Shown: piece by piece, positions 1 through 9,317 of the stretch
How the letters are laid out: each line of letters begins with the position of its first letter
Position numbering within the stretch: the stretch's first letter is position 1
From: Thalassotalea insulae
GTDB lineage: Bacteria > Pseudomonadota > Gammaproteobacteria > Enterobacterales > Alteromonadaceae
Assembly (NCBI RefSeq): GCF_030161395.1
Contig: NZ_BSST01000001.1
Coordinates: 868,001-932,000 of the forward strand
Direction of reading: 5' to 3'
Length of the DNA stretch: 64,000 nucleotides
Made by a program: the position numbers and the translations under genes
Notes under the pieces: generated by a model
The model's database searches: none
What the model was told of the DNA's origin: nothing
Seen by the model: the letters and a program-made list of their open reading frames with translations, nothing else

Positions 1-2
1 TT

Positions 3-776
3 CAAGGTAAAAAGATTACTTTTTCAAGACAGGAGCTTAAAGCAGCGTTAGCTAATGATGAGTTCACTATGCATTATCAACCGCAAATTGATATTGCTTC
101 AGGCAAGGTCCGTAGTATTGAAGCCTTAGTGCGTTGGCAACATCCTCATTTAGGATTGGTTTATCCCGATGAATTTATTTCACTGATTGAAGGTTTTGGC
201 TTAATCGACGAGCTTACCAGCTCAGTGTTAAGCGCGGCCTGTGAAGATTTAAAACAGTTTAAAGTTTACCAGCCACAATTAAATCTATCAGTTAATGTCA
301 CCTCAGACAATATTGTTTCCTTAGCGTTTCCTGAATTACTGAAAAATATCAGTGATGAAAACAATATCAAACCAAATGATATCACGCTTGAACTGACAGA
401 AAGTGCGGTAATGGGCCACTTAACTTCTTCACTAGATGTACTTAGTCGCCTAAGAATGAAAGGCTTTCATTTATCAATAGATGACTTTGGGACTGGCTAT
501 TCATCACTACAGCAGCTTTATCAAGCCCCATTTAATGAACTAAAAATAGACCGCACCTTTACGTCTAAAATGCTAGTGGATAATGAAGCGATGGTGATTG
601 TAAAAATATGCATTATGCTCGGCAAAATGTTGAACATGAAAACCCTGGCAGAAGGTGTCGAAAATGAAGAAATATTAAATGAGTTAAAACAATTGGGCTG
701 TGACTACGCCCAGGGCTATTTTGTTTCAAAACCATTGTCGTTCAATCAATTTTCAGAATGGCTGTTAAGCCAATAA
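3..776 (+). CDS. EAL-domain cyclic-di-GMP phosphodiesterase, 5' end outside window
   Basis: The frame is open from base 3, and the residues before the first ATG (base 69) already match the start of an EAL domain (DEFTMHYQPQID), so the gene begins upstream of the window and that ATG is not the true start. The visible part is almost exactly one EAL domain, which hydrolyses cyclic-di-GMP to linear pGpG. The EAL signature (EALVRWQHP), the ELTES metal-binding Glu, the IDDFGTGYSS loop, the ELKIDR Lys, EGVE and AQGYFVSKPL are all present, so it is probably an active enzyme. What lies N-terminal (GGDEF, REC or a sensor) cannot be seen. The stop is 17 bases before the next gene, a large hybrid sensor kinase on the same strand, so the two may be co-transcribed. 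Confidence 0.93.
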   Translation, partial: QGKKITFSRQELKAALANDEFTMHYQPQIDIASGKVRSIEALVRWQHPHLGLVYPDEFISLIEGFGLIDELTSSVLSAACEDLKQFKVYQPQLNLSVNVTSDNIVSLAFPELLKNISDENNIKPNDITLELTESAVMGHLTSSLDVLSRLRMKGFHLSIDDFGTGYSSLQQLYQAPFNELKIDRTFTSKMLVDNEAMVIVKICIMLGKMLNMKTLAEGVENEEILNELKQLGCDYAQGYFVSKPLSFNQFSEWLLSQ

Positions 777-793
777 ACTAAGGCTCAGTTATT

Positions 794-3700
794 GTGATTA
801 CTAAATTATATTGGGTAATTTTATTGCTGCTGTTTAGTCAAATCAGCTTTGCCGAGCAATGGACAGAAATATATGAGAATCAACCTGTTATTAAATTATC
901 GCCAGAGCTGTTTATTTATGAAGATCCCACCTCAAAACTGACTCTTACACAAATTTTGTCACCGGCATTTAAACAAAAATTTATCCGCTATTCACAATTT
1001 TCCCAACAAAGAAACAGTATCGGCTTGTCTCAATCAACCTATTGGCTTAAGTTCACTCTGAAAAACACCAGTAAGACTACTAACTGGTTTTTGCAAAACA
1101 ATGACAATTCCATTCAATATGTAAAACTTTATCAACGGGCATATGATGCCACCATTAAACACTATACCTCTGGTGCACTCACGCCCCTATTTGAAAGGCC
1201 CTATCACAGTCATCGTGTCATATTACCGATTAATATTCCCACCAATCAGCAACGTGACTATTATTTAAAAGTACATTCATTAACACCCGTTATTCTCAAC
1301 CTCTCATTAAAGTCGGAGTCCGCATTATTACAATCGGAATCAACTCACAATGTTATCTCAGGCACAATATTAGGCATTATGTTAGTGCTGCTCATGGTCA
1401 ATTTGCTGTTTTATGCGATGTTAAAGTTTCAAAGTCAACTTTATTTAATCGGTTATATTCTAGGAAGCTTGCTTGCTTATAGTGCCTACGACGGCTACTT
1501 ATTGTACTTTTTTCCAGACTTCCTACTCCCGTACGACAGCTTTATATTTTTAACCGCTAGCTCACTAGCGTTAATTAGTCTGTACTATTATGTTGAACTC
1601 TTGTTATTAAAAGACGTATCGATAACGACCAAAAACGTCTTACGGTATACCGTCATCAGCTATTGGGGGCTAGTGATCATATTAAGTTATGCAACCACTA
1701 TGCAACTTCCATATAAAATGTATGTTATCGGCGCGTTTATACTACCTTTTATCGGTGTATTTTATAGTGGCTATGCCTGGCTTTATAAGCGACATCAAGC
1801 GCGCTTTATCTTTTTTGGCTTATGCAGTTTGACTATCGCCCACTTTATGCAAATGAGTCAACAACTAGGGATTATCGCGAGTGTTAACCATATTTCTGTC
1901 GAAGTTAATCAATTAGGTAACATTATTCTGACCACCTTGCTCAGTATCGCGATAGTGGACTATGTCAGGCAATTTCAGTTAATGCAGCAAAAGACTCTAA
2001 ATAAGGTTAAACAAGCAGAAGATAAATTTAAACGGGTATTTGATCAGGCATATCAAATGCTATTTTTAATTGCAAAAGACGGCACTGTAATTTCAGCAAA
2101 CAACGAAGCATTACGCTTTTTAGATCAAAAAAAATCAACACTATTAAAGCAAAACTTCACTAACATATTTTCCAGTTTAAAAGGTATATTCGACCAGAAT
2201 GAAATGAAACAGAATATCGAAAAAGCACTTCAGGGAGAATTAGTCAGTCAGAATATTGTCGCCTATTCCACCAATGGCAATTTAAAAAATTTAGAGCTCT
2301 CTTTTCAACCTTATGTTAAACAACAAACGACCGTAGATAATGTGCTGATCCAAGTACGTGATATAACCAAGCAGGCACAAGCCTTTAAAGCGATACAGGA
2401 TATGGTAGTAGGTATAGCAGGGTTATCTACGGAAAATTTCTTCAAAAAATTTCTGATTGAAATTTCACAAATATATAACGCTAAATACGTGGTACTCAGT
2501 CAATTAAATGAGACCAATCCGCCAACTGCCACTACAGTTGCTATTACTCAAAATAAACGCCAGAGCGAGAACTTTACCTACGCCATTAAAGGCTCTCCGA
2601 GCGAAAAGCTCATAAATAATCACTTGTGTAATTATCCCAAAGATGTCCAACAAAGCTTCCCTGAAGATGAGTGGTTAAAAGAACACGACATCGAATGCTA
2701 CCTTGGTGTTAATATCAAAGATTCCAACAATCACATCATAGGTTTCTTGTCTGTAATGGATGATAGACCATTAGAGGAAGATAACTATTTTATCGAAGTA
2801 CTTGACGTATTTGCCGCCAGAATAGGTAACGAATTAAAGCAACAAGAATCACAAGAAGCCCTTAAAACTGCACTGGAAAAACTCGATTTTCATATCACCC
2901 ACACTCCACTCGGTGTTATTGAATGGGACGAACACTTCAATGTCACTAAATGGAACAAAGCAGCAGAAAAAATTTTTGGTTTTACCTTGGAACATTTTAA
3001 AGGTAAGAACCCGTTAGAAGTATTATTACCTAAAGAAGAAATCCCCAATATAGTTGAAGTCAGTAAGGAGCTAAAAGCGAAAAAAGGCGGCCGTTATAGT
3101 TTAAATAAAAACCTGACCTTAAGCGGCAAAGAGATATTATGTGAATGGTACAACACGCCGTTATTAAATAGTGAAGGAAAACTGATTGGGGTTGCATCTC
3201 TAGTTAATGATGTCACCGCTGAGCACAATGCACTTAACGCACTCTATATTAAAGAGCAGGAACAACGCGAAATATTTAACGCATTGATGGATGCAGTATT
3301 TATTATTGATCAACAGGGAGAAATACTTTCCACAAACACGGCAGCAGAAAGCTTATTTGATTATCCGGTTGAACAATTAATCAATCAAAAAGCATCATGC
3401 TTACTCACAGGTAAATTTGTCAAAGGATATCGCAGATACATAAACACCCTGTTTCAATGCTTACCAGCGCAAGACGTTCCAATTACTCAAGAGTTAATGG
3501 GCCGCAAAAAAAATGGCGAATTGTTCCCCATTAATTTGTCACTAACCTCCTTACCTATCGATAATTTAGGACGAAAACGCCTATTAGCAACCTGTCATGA
3601 TTTAACTGAATTTAGAATACAGCAGGAGTCGTTACGCCAGTCACAAAAAATGGACGCACTAGGTAACTTAACCGGAGGGATAGCCCATGACTTTAATAAT

Positions 3701-4795
3701 TTACTCGGCATTATCAACGGCTATGCCGAACTGTTAAATCTCAAAACCCGTGATGACGAAAACCTAGCGAAATATGTCAATCATATTTTAAAAGCCAGCG
3801 CCCGCGGCGCAAAATTAACCCAAAAATTACTATCTTTTTCCCGCAAAAATACTGAAGAAAAAGAACTGGTTAACATTAACCATTTATTGCTTGATGAATT
3901 TGATATGCTACAAAAAACTATCACGCCGCGTATTAATCTAACCTATTCACTCAACGATGAATTACCACTTACTAATATCGACAAAGCGGAGTTAGAAGAT
4001 TGTATTTTAAACCTGGCTATAAACGCGATGCACGCTATTGAAGAAAGCGGTGAAATTATCATTGCGACCGCCATTAAACAATTCAGTAAGCAGCAGGCTA
4101 ATTTACGCAAAATAGCACCCGGAAAGTTTATCCAGTTATCCGTAACAGACAACGGCATCGGTATGAATGAACAAACGAAACAAAAAGCACTGGAACCTTT
4201 TTTCTCAACCAAAGGCAATACAGGTACTGGTTTAGGGTTAAGTCAGGTTTATGGCTTTGTTGAACGTTCAAATGGCTTTATCGAAATAGATTCAACATTA
4301 GGCAAAGGAACAACCGTCACGATAAATCTACCTATTGCCTTTGATCAGGTAGTTGAGAGCCGAGTGAAAAAGTCATCTCCGATAGCTACAATAGCAGGTG
4401 CCGTTATTCTGGTAGTAGATGATGAGTCGTCATTAGTGGAATTATCAAAAACCATATTATCCGATGCAGGCTATCAGGTACTGACCGCTAACAATGCTGA
4501 GCAAGCGTTGGCACAATTAAAACAGCATCAAATTGATGCCATTTTATGCGATATTATCATGCCGAATATGGGGGGGAATGAACTGGCTGAAATCATACAA
4601 AAACAGTATCCGGATATTGCCATTTTATTTGTCAGTGGCTATTACCAGCAGGATTCAACGAAAACGGCTAAAATTCCGAGCGAGCAAGTGATCAAAAAAC
4701 CTTACAATGCCGATGAGTTACTACGCCGTATCGCCCAAAGTTTAACAGATAAGCAGACATTTAATTCAACCCGCAAGCAGCTAGCCTCTAATTAA
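794..4795 (+). CDS. Multi-sensor hybrid histidine kinase (7TMR-DISM, PAS, GAF, PAS, PAS, HisKA, HATPase, REC)
   Basis: A 1333-residue membrane sensor kinase starting at GTG, with a signal peptide (about 1-20). Residues about 40-170 look like the extracellular 7TMR-DISMED2 domain, and about 185-395 hold seven hydrophobic segments (7TMR-DISM). The cytoplasmic part has a PAS-like domain (about 405-530), a GAF domain (535-685), two PAS domains (690-810, 820-945), a HisKA domain with GGIAHDFNN (His965), a HATPase with DNGIGM and GTGLGLSQ, and a C-terminal receiver (ILVVDDE, acceptor Asp1253 in LCDIIMP). Phosphate would pass from His965 to Asp1253 and then probably to a separate partner. No response regulator is adjacent; the gene follows an EAL gene. 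DISMED2 domains are thought to bind carbohydrate-like ligands, but the signal is unknown. The HDFNN H-box is typical of hybrid kinases that act as phosphorelays. Confidence 0.92.
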   Translation: MITKLYWVILLLLFSQISFAEQWTEIYENQPVIKLSPELFIYEDPTSKLTLTQILSPAFKQKFIRYSQFSQQRNSIGLSQSTYWLKFTLKNTSKTTNWFLQNNDNSIQYVKLYQRAYDATIKHYTSGALTPLFERPYHSHRVILPINIPTNQQRDYYLKVHSLTPVILNLSLKSESALLQSESTHNVISGTILGIMLVLLMVNLLFYAMLKFQSQLYLIGYILGSLLAYSAYDGYLLYFFPDFLLPYDSFIFLTASSLALISLYYYVELLLLKDVSITTKNVLRYTVISYWGLVIILSYATTMQLPYKMYVIGAFILPFIGVFYSGYAWLYKRHQARFIFFGLCSLTIAHFMQMSQQLGIIASVNHISVEVNQLGNIILTTLLSIAIVDYVRQFQLMQQKTLNKVKQAEDKFKRVFDQAYQMLFLIAKDGTVISANNEALRFLDQKKSTLLKQNFTNIFSSLKGIFDQNEMKQNIEKALQGELVSQNIVAYSTNGNLKNLELSFQPYVKQQTTVDNVLIQVRDITKQAQAFKAIQDMVVGIAGLSTENFFKKFLIEISQIYNAKYVVLSQLNETNPPTATTVAITQNKRQSENFTYAIKGSPSEKLINNHLCNYPKDVQQSFPEDEWLKEHDIECYLGVNIKDSNNHIIGFLSVMDDRPLEEDNYFIEVLDVFAARIGNELKQQESQEALKTALEKLDFHITHTPLGVIEWDEHFNVTKWNKAAEKIFGFTLEHFKGKNPLEVLLPKEEIPNIVEVSKELKAKKGGRYSLNKNLTLSGKEILCEWYNTPLLNSEGKLIGVASLVNDVTAEHNALNALYIKEQEQREIFNALMDAVFIIDQQGEILSTNTAAESLFDYPVEQLINQKASCLLTGKFVKGYRRYINTLFQCLPAQDVPITQELMGRKKNGELFPINLSLTSLPIDNLGRKRLLATCHDLTEFRIQQESLRQSQKMDALGNLTGGIAHDFNNLLGIINGYAELLNLKTRDDENLAKYVNHILKASARGAKLTQKLLSFSRKNTEEKELVNINHLLLDEFDMLQKTITPRINLTYSLNDELPLTNIDKAELEDCILNLAINAMHAIEESGEIIIATAIKQFSKQQANLRKIAPGKFIQLSVTDNGIGMNEQTKQKALEPFFSTKGNTGTGLGLSQVYGFVERSNGFIEIDSTLGKGTTVTINLPIAFDQVVESRVKKSSPIATIAGAVILVVDDESSLVELSKTILSDAGYQVLTANNAEQALAQLKQHQIDAILCDIIMPNMGGNELAEIIQKQYPDIAILFVSGYYQQDSTKTAKIPSEQVIKKPYNADELLRRIAQSLTDKQTFNSTRKQLASN

Positions 4796-4809
4796 CTGAA
4801 TATCATTGT

Positions 4810-5796
4810 TTATTTAAGGTCATTAGGCTCACTAGATATATTTTCCAGTTTAACCAATTGATAGACAATTTCTTGCTCAAAGGGCTGCTCTGGTGTCGTA
4901 AATTGAAATGGAAATTCACTTTGATTAGGGCTGTCCGGGAAGTACTGTGGCTCAAGGCAAAATCCCTGCCGCGGGCTAAATTTACCCGATAAGTAATCAC
5001 CGGTATAGACCTGAAGCCCCGGGTAAGTGGTACTGACATGCAACTGCAGCTTTTTATCCGGACTGATCAATATCGCCTGCCAGTCATCTTTACTATTGAG
5101 GATAAAATTGTGATCTATCTGATCTCGCTCATCATCATGCTTTAATATTCTTGGTTTGGTGAAATCCAGTCGTGTCTCTTCCACTGCTACTATATTGCCA
5201 GTTGGTAGCTTTTTCTCATCAACTTCCGTGTAATAATTGGCATTAATATGCAATAGATGCTCATTCGACGACTGCTCGACACCGGCTAAATTAAAATAGG
5301 CGTGACTGGTTGGCCCGATAACAGTTGCCTGCTCACTGGTAGCTGCCAAACTAATTTTTAATTCGCTATTATCCGTCAGCTGATAGCGCACGCGAAACTG
5401 AATATCACCTGGATACCCATTGCGTCCATCAGCAAACAAATAAGAAAATTCGATAGTTTGTTCATCCTGAGCTTCTAAGTGCCATACCACATTGCTAAGC
5501 GCATCCGGACCCCCATGCAAATGATGTATACCTTCATTTGCTGCCAACTGAATTACTGTTTGCTGCTCAGGTAGGACAAAGCAAGATTTGGCAATACGGT
5601 TAGCAAAAGGCCCAGCAATAGCCCCTAAATATGCAGGATCTTCCAGGTAGTTAGCCAGTGAGGAGTAGCCAAGGACGATATTGCGCTCCTGCTGCTCTAC
5701 TAACGTATGCCATTGCACGATGCGTGCACCATAATTAGTGATACACACTTCATCGCCATTTTGATTAGTTAATAAAAATGAGCGTAATTCAGTCAT
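4810..5796 (-). CDS. galM: Aldose 1-epimerase (galactose mutarotase)
   Basis: A 328-residue enzyme that interconverts alpha and beta anomers of aldohexoses such as galactose. Visible family residues are the HHLHGG segment (His91/His92), the SHAYFNL histidine (His165, general acid) and the catalytic Glu282 in GFCLEPQYFPDSPN. Length and the N-terminal GARI and AGPFANRI segments fit GalM. There is no signal peptide, so it is cytoplasmic. The stop lies 14 bases from the stop of the convergent hybrid kinase. No galactokinase, transferase or sugar transporter is nearby, so it appears to be a single-gene unit. Confidence 0.9.
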   Translation of the reverse strand: MTELRSFLLTNQNGDEVCITNYGARIVQWHTLVEQQERNIVLGYSSLANYLEDPAYLGAIAGPFANRIAKSCFVLPEQQTVIQLAANEGIHHLHGGPDALSNVVWHLEAQDEQTIEFSYLFADGRNGYPGDIQFRVRYQLTDNSELKISLAATSEQATVIGPTSHAYFNLAGVEQSSNEHLLHINANYYTEVDEKKLPTGNIVAVEETRLDFTKPRILKHDDERDQIDHNFILNSKDDWQAILISPDKKLQLHVSTTYPGLQVYTGDYLSGKFSPRQGFCLEPQYFPDSPNQSEFPFQFTTPEQPFEQEIVYQLVKLENISSEPNDLK

Positions 5797-5888
5797 ACAT
5801 AACGTCCAGAAAACTCTCTATTACAATTTGCTGATAATAGCCAGCTAAACAACTTAAAATCAAACCTTTTTATCTAAATCATCAAGTT

Positions 5889-5922
5889 AAAAAAAAGCAC
5901 CATCAAATAGACAGTGCTTTTT
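5889..5922 (-). terminator. Rho-independent terminator downstream of the DUF3010 gene
   Basis: A perfect 9-bp stem (arms 5892-5900 and 5914-5922) with a 13-nt loop. Read on the minus strand it ends in eight T residues, as expected for the gene ending at 6045. The plus-strand run of T is shorter. Confidence 0.75.
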
Positions 5923-6044
5923 CTGCTGTTGTTATCTGATTAGTAAGCCAATCACTTGATGGAAGATCGACTTCCCCCCTTTACATGTGATACATACTCT
6001 TATCCCAGTAACAACTGTTTTATTTATTGATAAACCTAGGTGAG

Positions 6045-6470
6045 CTAGTGATTTTCCAAATAAGCAAAAACCGTTTGAAATGCCGTTTCTTGAAATTTCT
6101 TTAACCCGGTATCACGAAAATCAATTGCGACTTGAGTTTTCGCCAACGCATTTTTCACATAACTGGCTGAAACAATTTCAACATCGAGTTCATCAATCAA
6201 TTGAATGGCCGCTTCTAACTTAAAACCGACTGGGCCGCCAGCAAACTTGCCCTTCAGTGCACGGCCTTTGATCACTACCGCATCAATCTGATAATCCGAT
6301 AATAATTTAGTAAAAGTAAATTGAAATTTTCGCACTTGCTCAGCATCACTGGCATCGGCAATATTTATTTTTGGAACGCGAACATGAGGAATATCATACA
6401 AGCCGTTAGCTTTTGACATTACACAAATAATCGCATCATTTCCTTTTAGTTCTACACCGCAAACTTTCAT
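6045..6470 (-). CDS. DUF3010 family protein
   Basis: A 141-residue cytoplasmic protein that I recognise as DUF3010, a family of unknown function common in Vibrio, Shewanella and relatives. The N-terminus MKVCGVELKGNDAIICV and the later segment VVIKGRALKGKFAGGPVGFKLEAAIQL resemble the strand and glycine-loop pattern of RNase H/actin-like folds, but this is only an impression. The start is supported by an AGAGGG ribosome binding site about 7 bases upstream. It is followed by its own terminator, so it is probably monocistronic. Confidence 0.75.
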   Translation of the reverse strand: MKVCGVELKGNDAIICVMSKANGLYDIPHVRVPKINIADASDAEQVRKFQFTFTKLLSDYQIDAVVIKGRALKGKFAGGPVGFKLEAAIQLIDELDVEIVSASYVKNALAKTQVAIDFRDTGLKKFQETAFQTVFAYLENH

Positions 6471-6564
6471 AACAGCCCTCTTTTAAAATCAAGCGTATTA
6501 TAAAGCAGAAATACCTGAATTGCTGCGCTTTCTTCTATTTAATTCGAAGAGCAAACGAATAAAA

Positions 6565-6804
6565 CTATTTTCCTTTTTTCAGTTTAATGATCAAATCGAT
6601 ATGAGGGATCAATTCTTCTATCTCGCGAATATGATCCCGTAACGACTCCCATTGCACCAGCTCTAGCTTACCTGAGTCTAGAATGGCCCGCTTTAATTCG
6701 GCCACTAAGGAACTGTCATCTTGCTGCTCAATAAACTCATTAATTCTTAATAGGTCATCAAGATCTTTTTGTGAAAGGATTTTTACTTCTTTTTCCACCG
6801 CCAT
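6565..6804 (-). CDS. Small charged helical protein of unknown function (79 aa)
   Basis: I do not recognise the family. The protein is rich in Glu, Asp, Lys and Leu, with heptad-like spacing (DLDDLLRINEFIEQQ, LRDHIREIEELIPHIDLIIKL), suggesting a short coiled-coil or helical hairpin, and has no membrane segment. The start is well supported by GGAGAG 5 bases before the ATG. It lies 94 bases upstream of the DUF3010 gene on the same strand, so co-transcription is possible but unproven. Confidence 0.6.
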   Translation of the reverse strand: MAVEKEVKILSQKDLDDLLRINEFIEQQDDSSLVAELKRAILDSGKLELVQWESLRDHIREIEELIPHIDLIIKLKKGK

Positions 6805-6929
6805 TAGCTCTCCAAAGCGCTAACATCAATAAGCCAAGTATAGGTGAAAATTCTATTTTCAGCGTTTGTAATTACACTTAAGAGAACTATATTGAGATAA
6901 CCCCTGATAATCGATAAGCTCAACAGGCA

Positions 6930-7601
6930 TTACGTATCAACATCTAGTCGATAGCCGACGCCGTAAACCGAGTGAATAATTTCCCGCTCAGGACAGAGTG
7001 TTGCTAACTTTTTACGCAGCTTTTTAATATGACTGTCAATAGTGCGATCGCTGACGATACGGTTATCTTCATACATATGTTGCATTAATTGTTCGCGGGT
7101 AAATATCCGGCCACTTTCCTTAAACATGGTCTTAAGTAGATAAAATTCTACCGCCGTAAGCTCTAAGCTTTGCCCGGAAAAGCTGATTTTTAAACGGTTC
7201 TGATCTAAGGCAAAAGACGAATTCACCTGGTAATTGCCGTTAATTCGCCGCAGTACGGCTTTTACTCGAGCCACCACTTCTTTCGGGCTAAAAGGTTTAC
7301 AAATATAATCATCCGCCCCTAATTCAAGTCCAAGCAAGCGGTCGATTTCTTCCACCTTCGCGGTCACCATCAAAATCGGTACATTAGTAAATTGACGTAA
7401 CTCCTGACACAGCTGCATGCCGTCCTTATTTGGCAGCATGATATCGAGCAAAATGACTGAAGGTTGATTTTCCTTCACCCAGTCCACAACTTCAGCGCCA
7501 TCATGTATACAATAAGAAGCAAATTTTTCCAAAGTAAAATAATCTTTCAGTAAATGTGCAAGCTTAATTTCATCTTCCACTATTAGTATCCGTTCATTCA
7601 T
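6930..7601 (-). CDS. baeR: BaeR-like OmpR-family response regulator
   Basis: A 223-residue response regulator: receiver domain (ILIVEDE, acceptor Asp53 in LLDIMLP, TAK, KPF) followed by a winged-helix DNA-binding domain. The stretch VTAKVEEIDRLLGLELGADD and the TIDSHIKKLRKKL helix are very close to E. coli BaeR, which controls envelope-stress and efflux genes. It follows the BaeS-like kinase gene by 17 bases in one operon. No mdtABC-type efflux genes are in the window; the nearest divergent gene encodes a di-haem peroxidase. The targets are therefore inferred to differ from the E. coli regulon. Confidence 0.85.
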   Translation of the reverse strand: MNERILIVEDEIKLAHLLKDYFTLEKFASYCIHDGAEVVDWVKENQPSVILLDIMLPNKDGMQLCQELRQFTNVPILMVTAKVEEIDRLLGLELGADDYICKPFSPKEVVARVKAVLRRINGNYQVNSSFALDQNRLKISFSGQSLELTAVEFYLLKTMFKESGRIFTREQLMQHMYEDNRIVSDRTIDSHIKKLRKKLATLCPEREIIHSVYGVGYRLDVDT

Positions 7602-7618
7602 GCAATGTACCTATAATA

Positions 7619-9139
7619 TTAATTAGGCAATGGCAGAGCGATATGAATCGCTAAGCCATCCAGTTTAGAAGGCTCAGCATGTATGCTGCCTTGATGCGCT
7701 TTAACAATATGAGCACATATCGACAACCCCAGCCCACTGCCACCAAGCTGACGATTTCTCGAATGTTCAACGCGATATAAGTGCTCAAATAAGTGGGATA
7801 AATGTTCCTCATCTACACCAACACCGTTATCTTCTATGATTAATATTAGCTGCTGATGTTCCAGTGCTACGGTTAAGCGCACCAGATCACCAGATTGTGC
7901 GTATTTTACGCAATTATTTGCTAAGTTTTCCAACAACTGAGATAAGCGCGTTGGATCAACAAACAACTCGACACTTGGCTGCGTAATGTCATTAACCAAT
8001 TGAAACGTAAAGCCATGAGCTGCTAAATAGCTCTGCAATTTATTTGCCTGTTGCTCAATAAATGGCAAAATATCGAGCATTTTCTTCTTATAGCTCATTC
8101 CGCCAATATCCGCACTGGTTAAGGCGTGTAAATCTTCAATTAAACGCTGCAGGTGACTGACTTCCTGATGGGCAGATTGGATCTGTTCTATGGATAATGC
8201 TCTGACACCATCTAGCACCGCCTCAAGTTCCCCTTTTAAAATAGCTACCGGCGTTCTCAACTCATGAGAAATATTCGCTAACCAGCGTTTACGTGCTGAT
8301 TCATTCGCAAGTAGCGTTTTCGCCAGTTCATTAAAATCTCGCGTAAGTTCGGCAAACTCATCATGACGATTAGTGGATAACTCACTTTGATACTGACCTT
8401 GAGTTAATAAGTGCATTCCTTTTGTCAGCTGTTTTATTGGCGCGATTAAATGTTTGGCAAATGGTAGAATTATCACTAACACCATCAATAACACCGCACC
8501 AGCAATCAGCCAGAGATAATCTTTTTGTTGTTCAACAAAATCAAACTCATAACCTTTGGTCAGCCGGTCACGTTTTGAGATGGCAAAATAACCAATCACC
8601 TTTTCATCTAGAACTAACGGGGTATAACTGTAATTTCGCTCCGGTGGATAATGACCAACAATGTATTTTTTATCCTGATCCAGTAAGGCATAACTCACCG
8701 GATGATTCCGTTGACGCGGTCTTGGCGGCTCACCTTTAACTCTTTTATCATCTTCTCTGCCGTGAAACTGATGAGTTTTATTAGATGTAAAACCTTTATT
8801 TTTCAGTCGCTCAGAGCGTTTTTGCCGTTCTCGTGGTGGCGGAGGTGGGGGACGGCGCTCATGAGGCGGCAGTTCAGCAGAAAAATCACTGCCCTCCAGC
8901 GTTTGCCGTATTTGTCGTTCAAAAGTGCGATGGGCAGATTGATAATCCTCCCAGCTACCGCGATAGCGATAATGGCTGACTAACTGCTGCATTAATGGCT
9001 GTAACGAGCTGACTTCTTTCTGATTAACATAGTCAACCATGCCCTTACCGATACTCCATTGCATCAAGGCAACTAGCGACACCACCAGCAAAGCGCCAAA
9101 AATAATAAAAACAGCAAATAACTTATTTTGAATACTCAT
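7619..9139 (-). CDS. baeS: BaeS-like sensor histidine kinase with Pro/Arg-rich periplasmic domain
   Basis: A 506-residue inner-membrane kinase: TM1 about 8-28, periplasmic domain 29-205, TM2 about 207-227, HAMP, HisKA with ANISHELRTP (His292) and HATPase (EDNGVGVDEE, GSGLGLSICAHIV). The kinase core (ILKGELEAVLDGVR, LIEDLHALTSADIGGMSY) tracks E. coli BaeS. The periplasmic domain has a striking basic, proline-rich insert (about 90-145) with runs such as RRPPPPPPRERQKRS, which is not typical of BaeS and could bind anionic ligands. It is divergent from a secreted di-haem cytochrome c with its own Pro-rich linker, only 178 bases away. The signal is unknown. Confidence 0.88.
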   Translation of the reverse strand: MSIQNKLFAVFIIFGALLVVSLVALMQWSIGKGMVDYVNQKEVSSLQPLMQQLVSHYRYRGSWEDYQSAHRTFERQIRQTLEGSDFSAELPPHERRPPPPPPRERQKRSERLKNKGFTSNKTHQFHGREDDKRVKGEPPRPRQRNHPVSYALLDQDKKYIVGHYPPERNYSYTPLVLDEKVIGYFAISKRDRLTKGYEFDFVEQQKDYLWLIAGAVLLMVLVIILPFAKHLIAPIKQLTKGMHLLTQGQYQSELSTNRHDEFAELTRDFNELAKTLLANESARKRWLANISHELRTPVAILKGELEAVLDGVRALSIEQIQSAHQEVSHLQRLIEDLHALTSADIGGMSYKKKMLDILPFIEQQANKLQSYLAAHGFTFQLVNDITQPSVELFVDPTRLSQLLENLANNCVKYAQSGDLVRLTVALEHQQLILIIEDNGVGVDEEHLSHLFEHLYRVEHSRNRQLGGSGLGLSICAHIVKAHQGSIHAEPSKLDGLAIHIALPLPN

Positions 9140-9317
9140 GTTCTCACTAATACTGATTTATCTTGTGTCAACGCCTGTCATTAACCTTACTATTTCACTG
9201 CCTAATAAGATAGTCGACTCAAAAGTTTCCACGATATTTGCCAATTATTTACACATTGTTTGCACATTTAAACTGTACAGTGAAATAACACTCTCGACCT
9301 GTAAAGGAATAGGCATT

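Noticed and set aside
9138..9317. 60-residue N-terminal extension of the di-haem peroxidase
   Set aside because: It precedes a complete signal peptide beginning at 9318 and overlaps the divergent promoter region.
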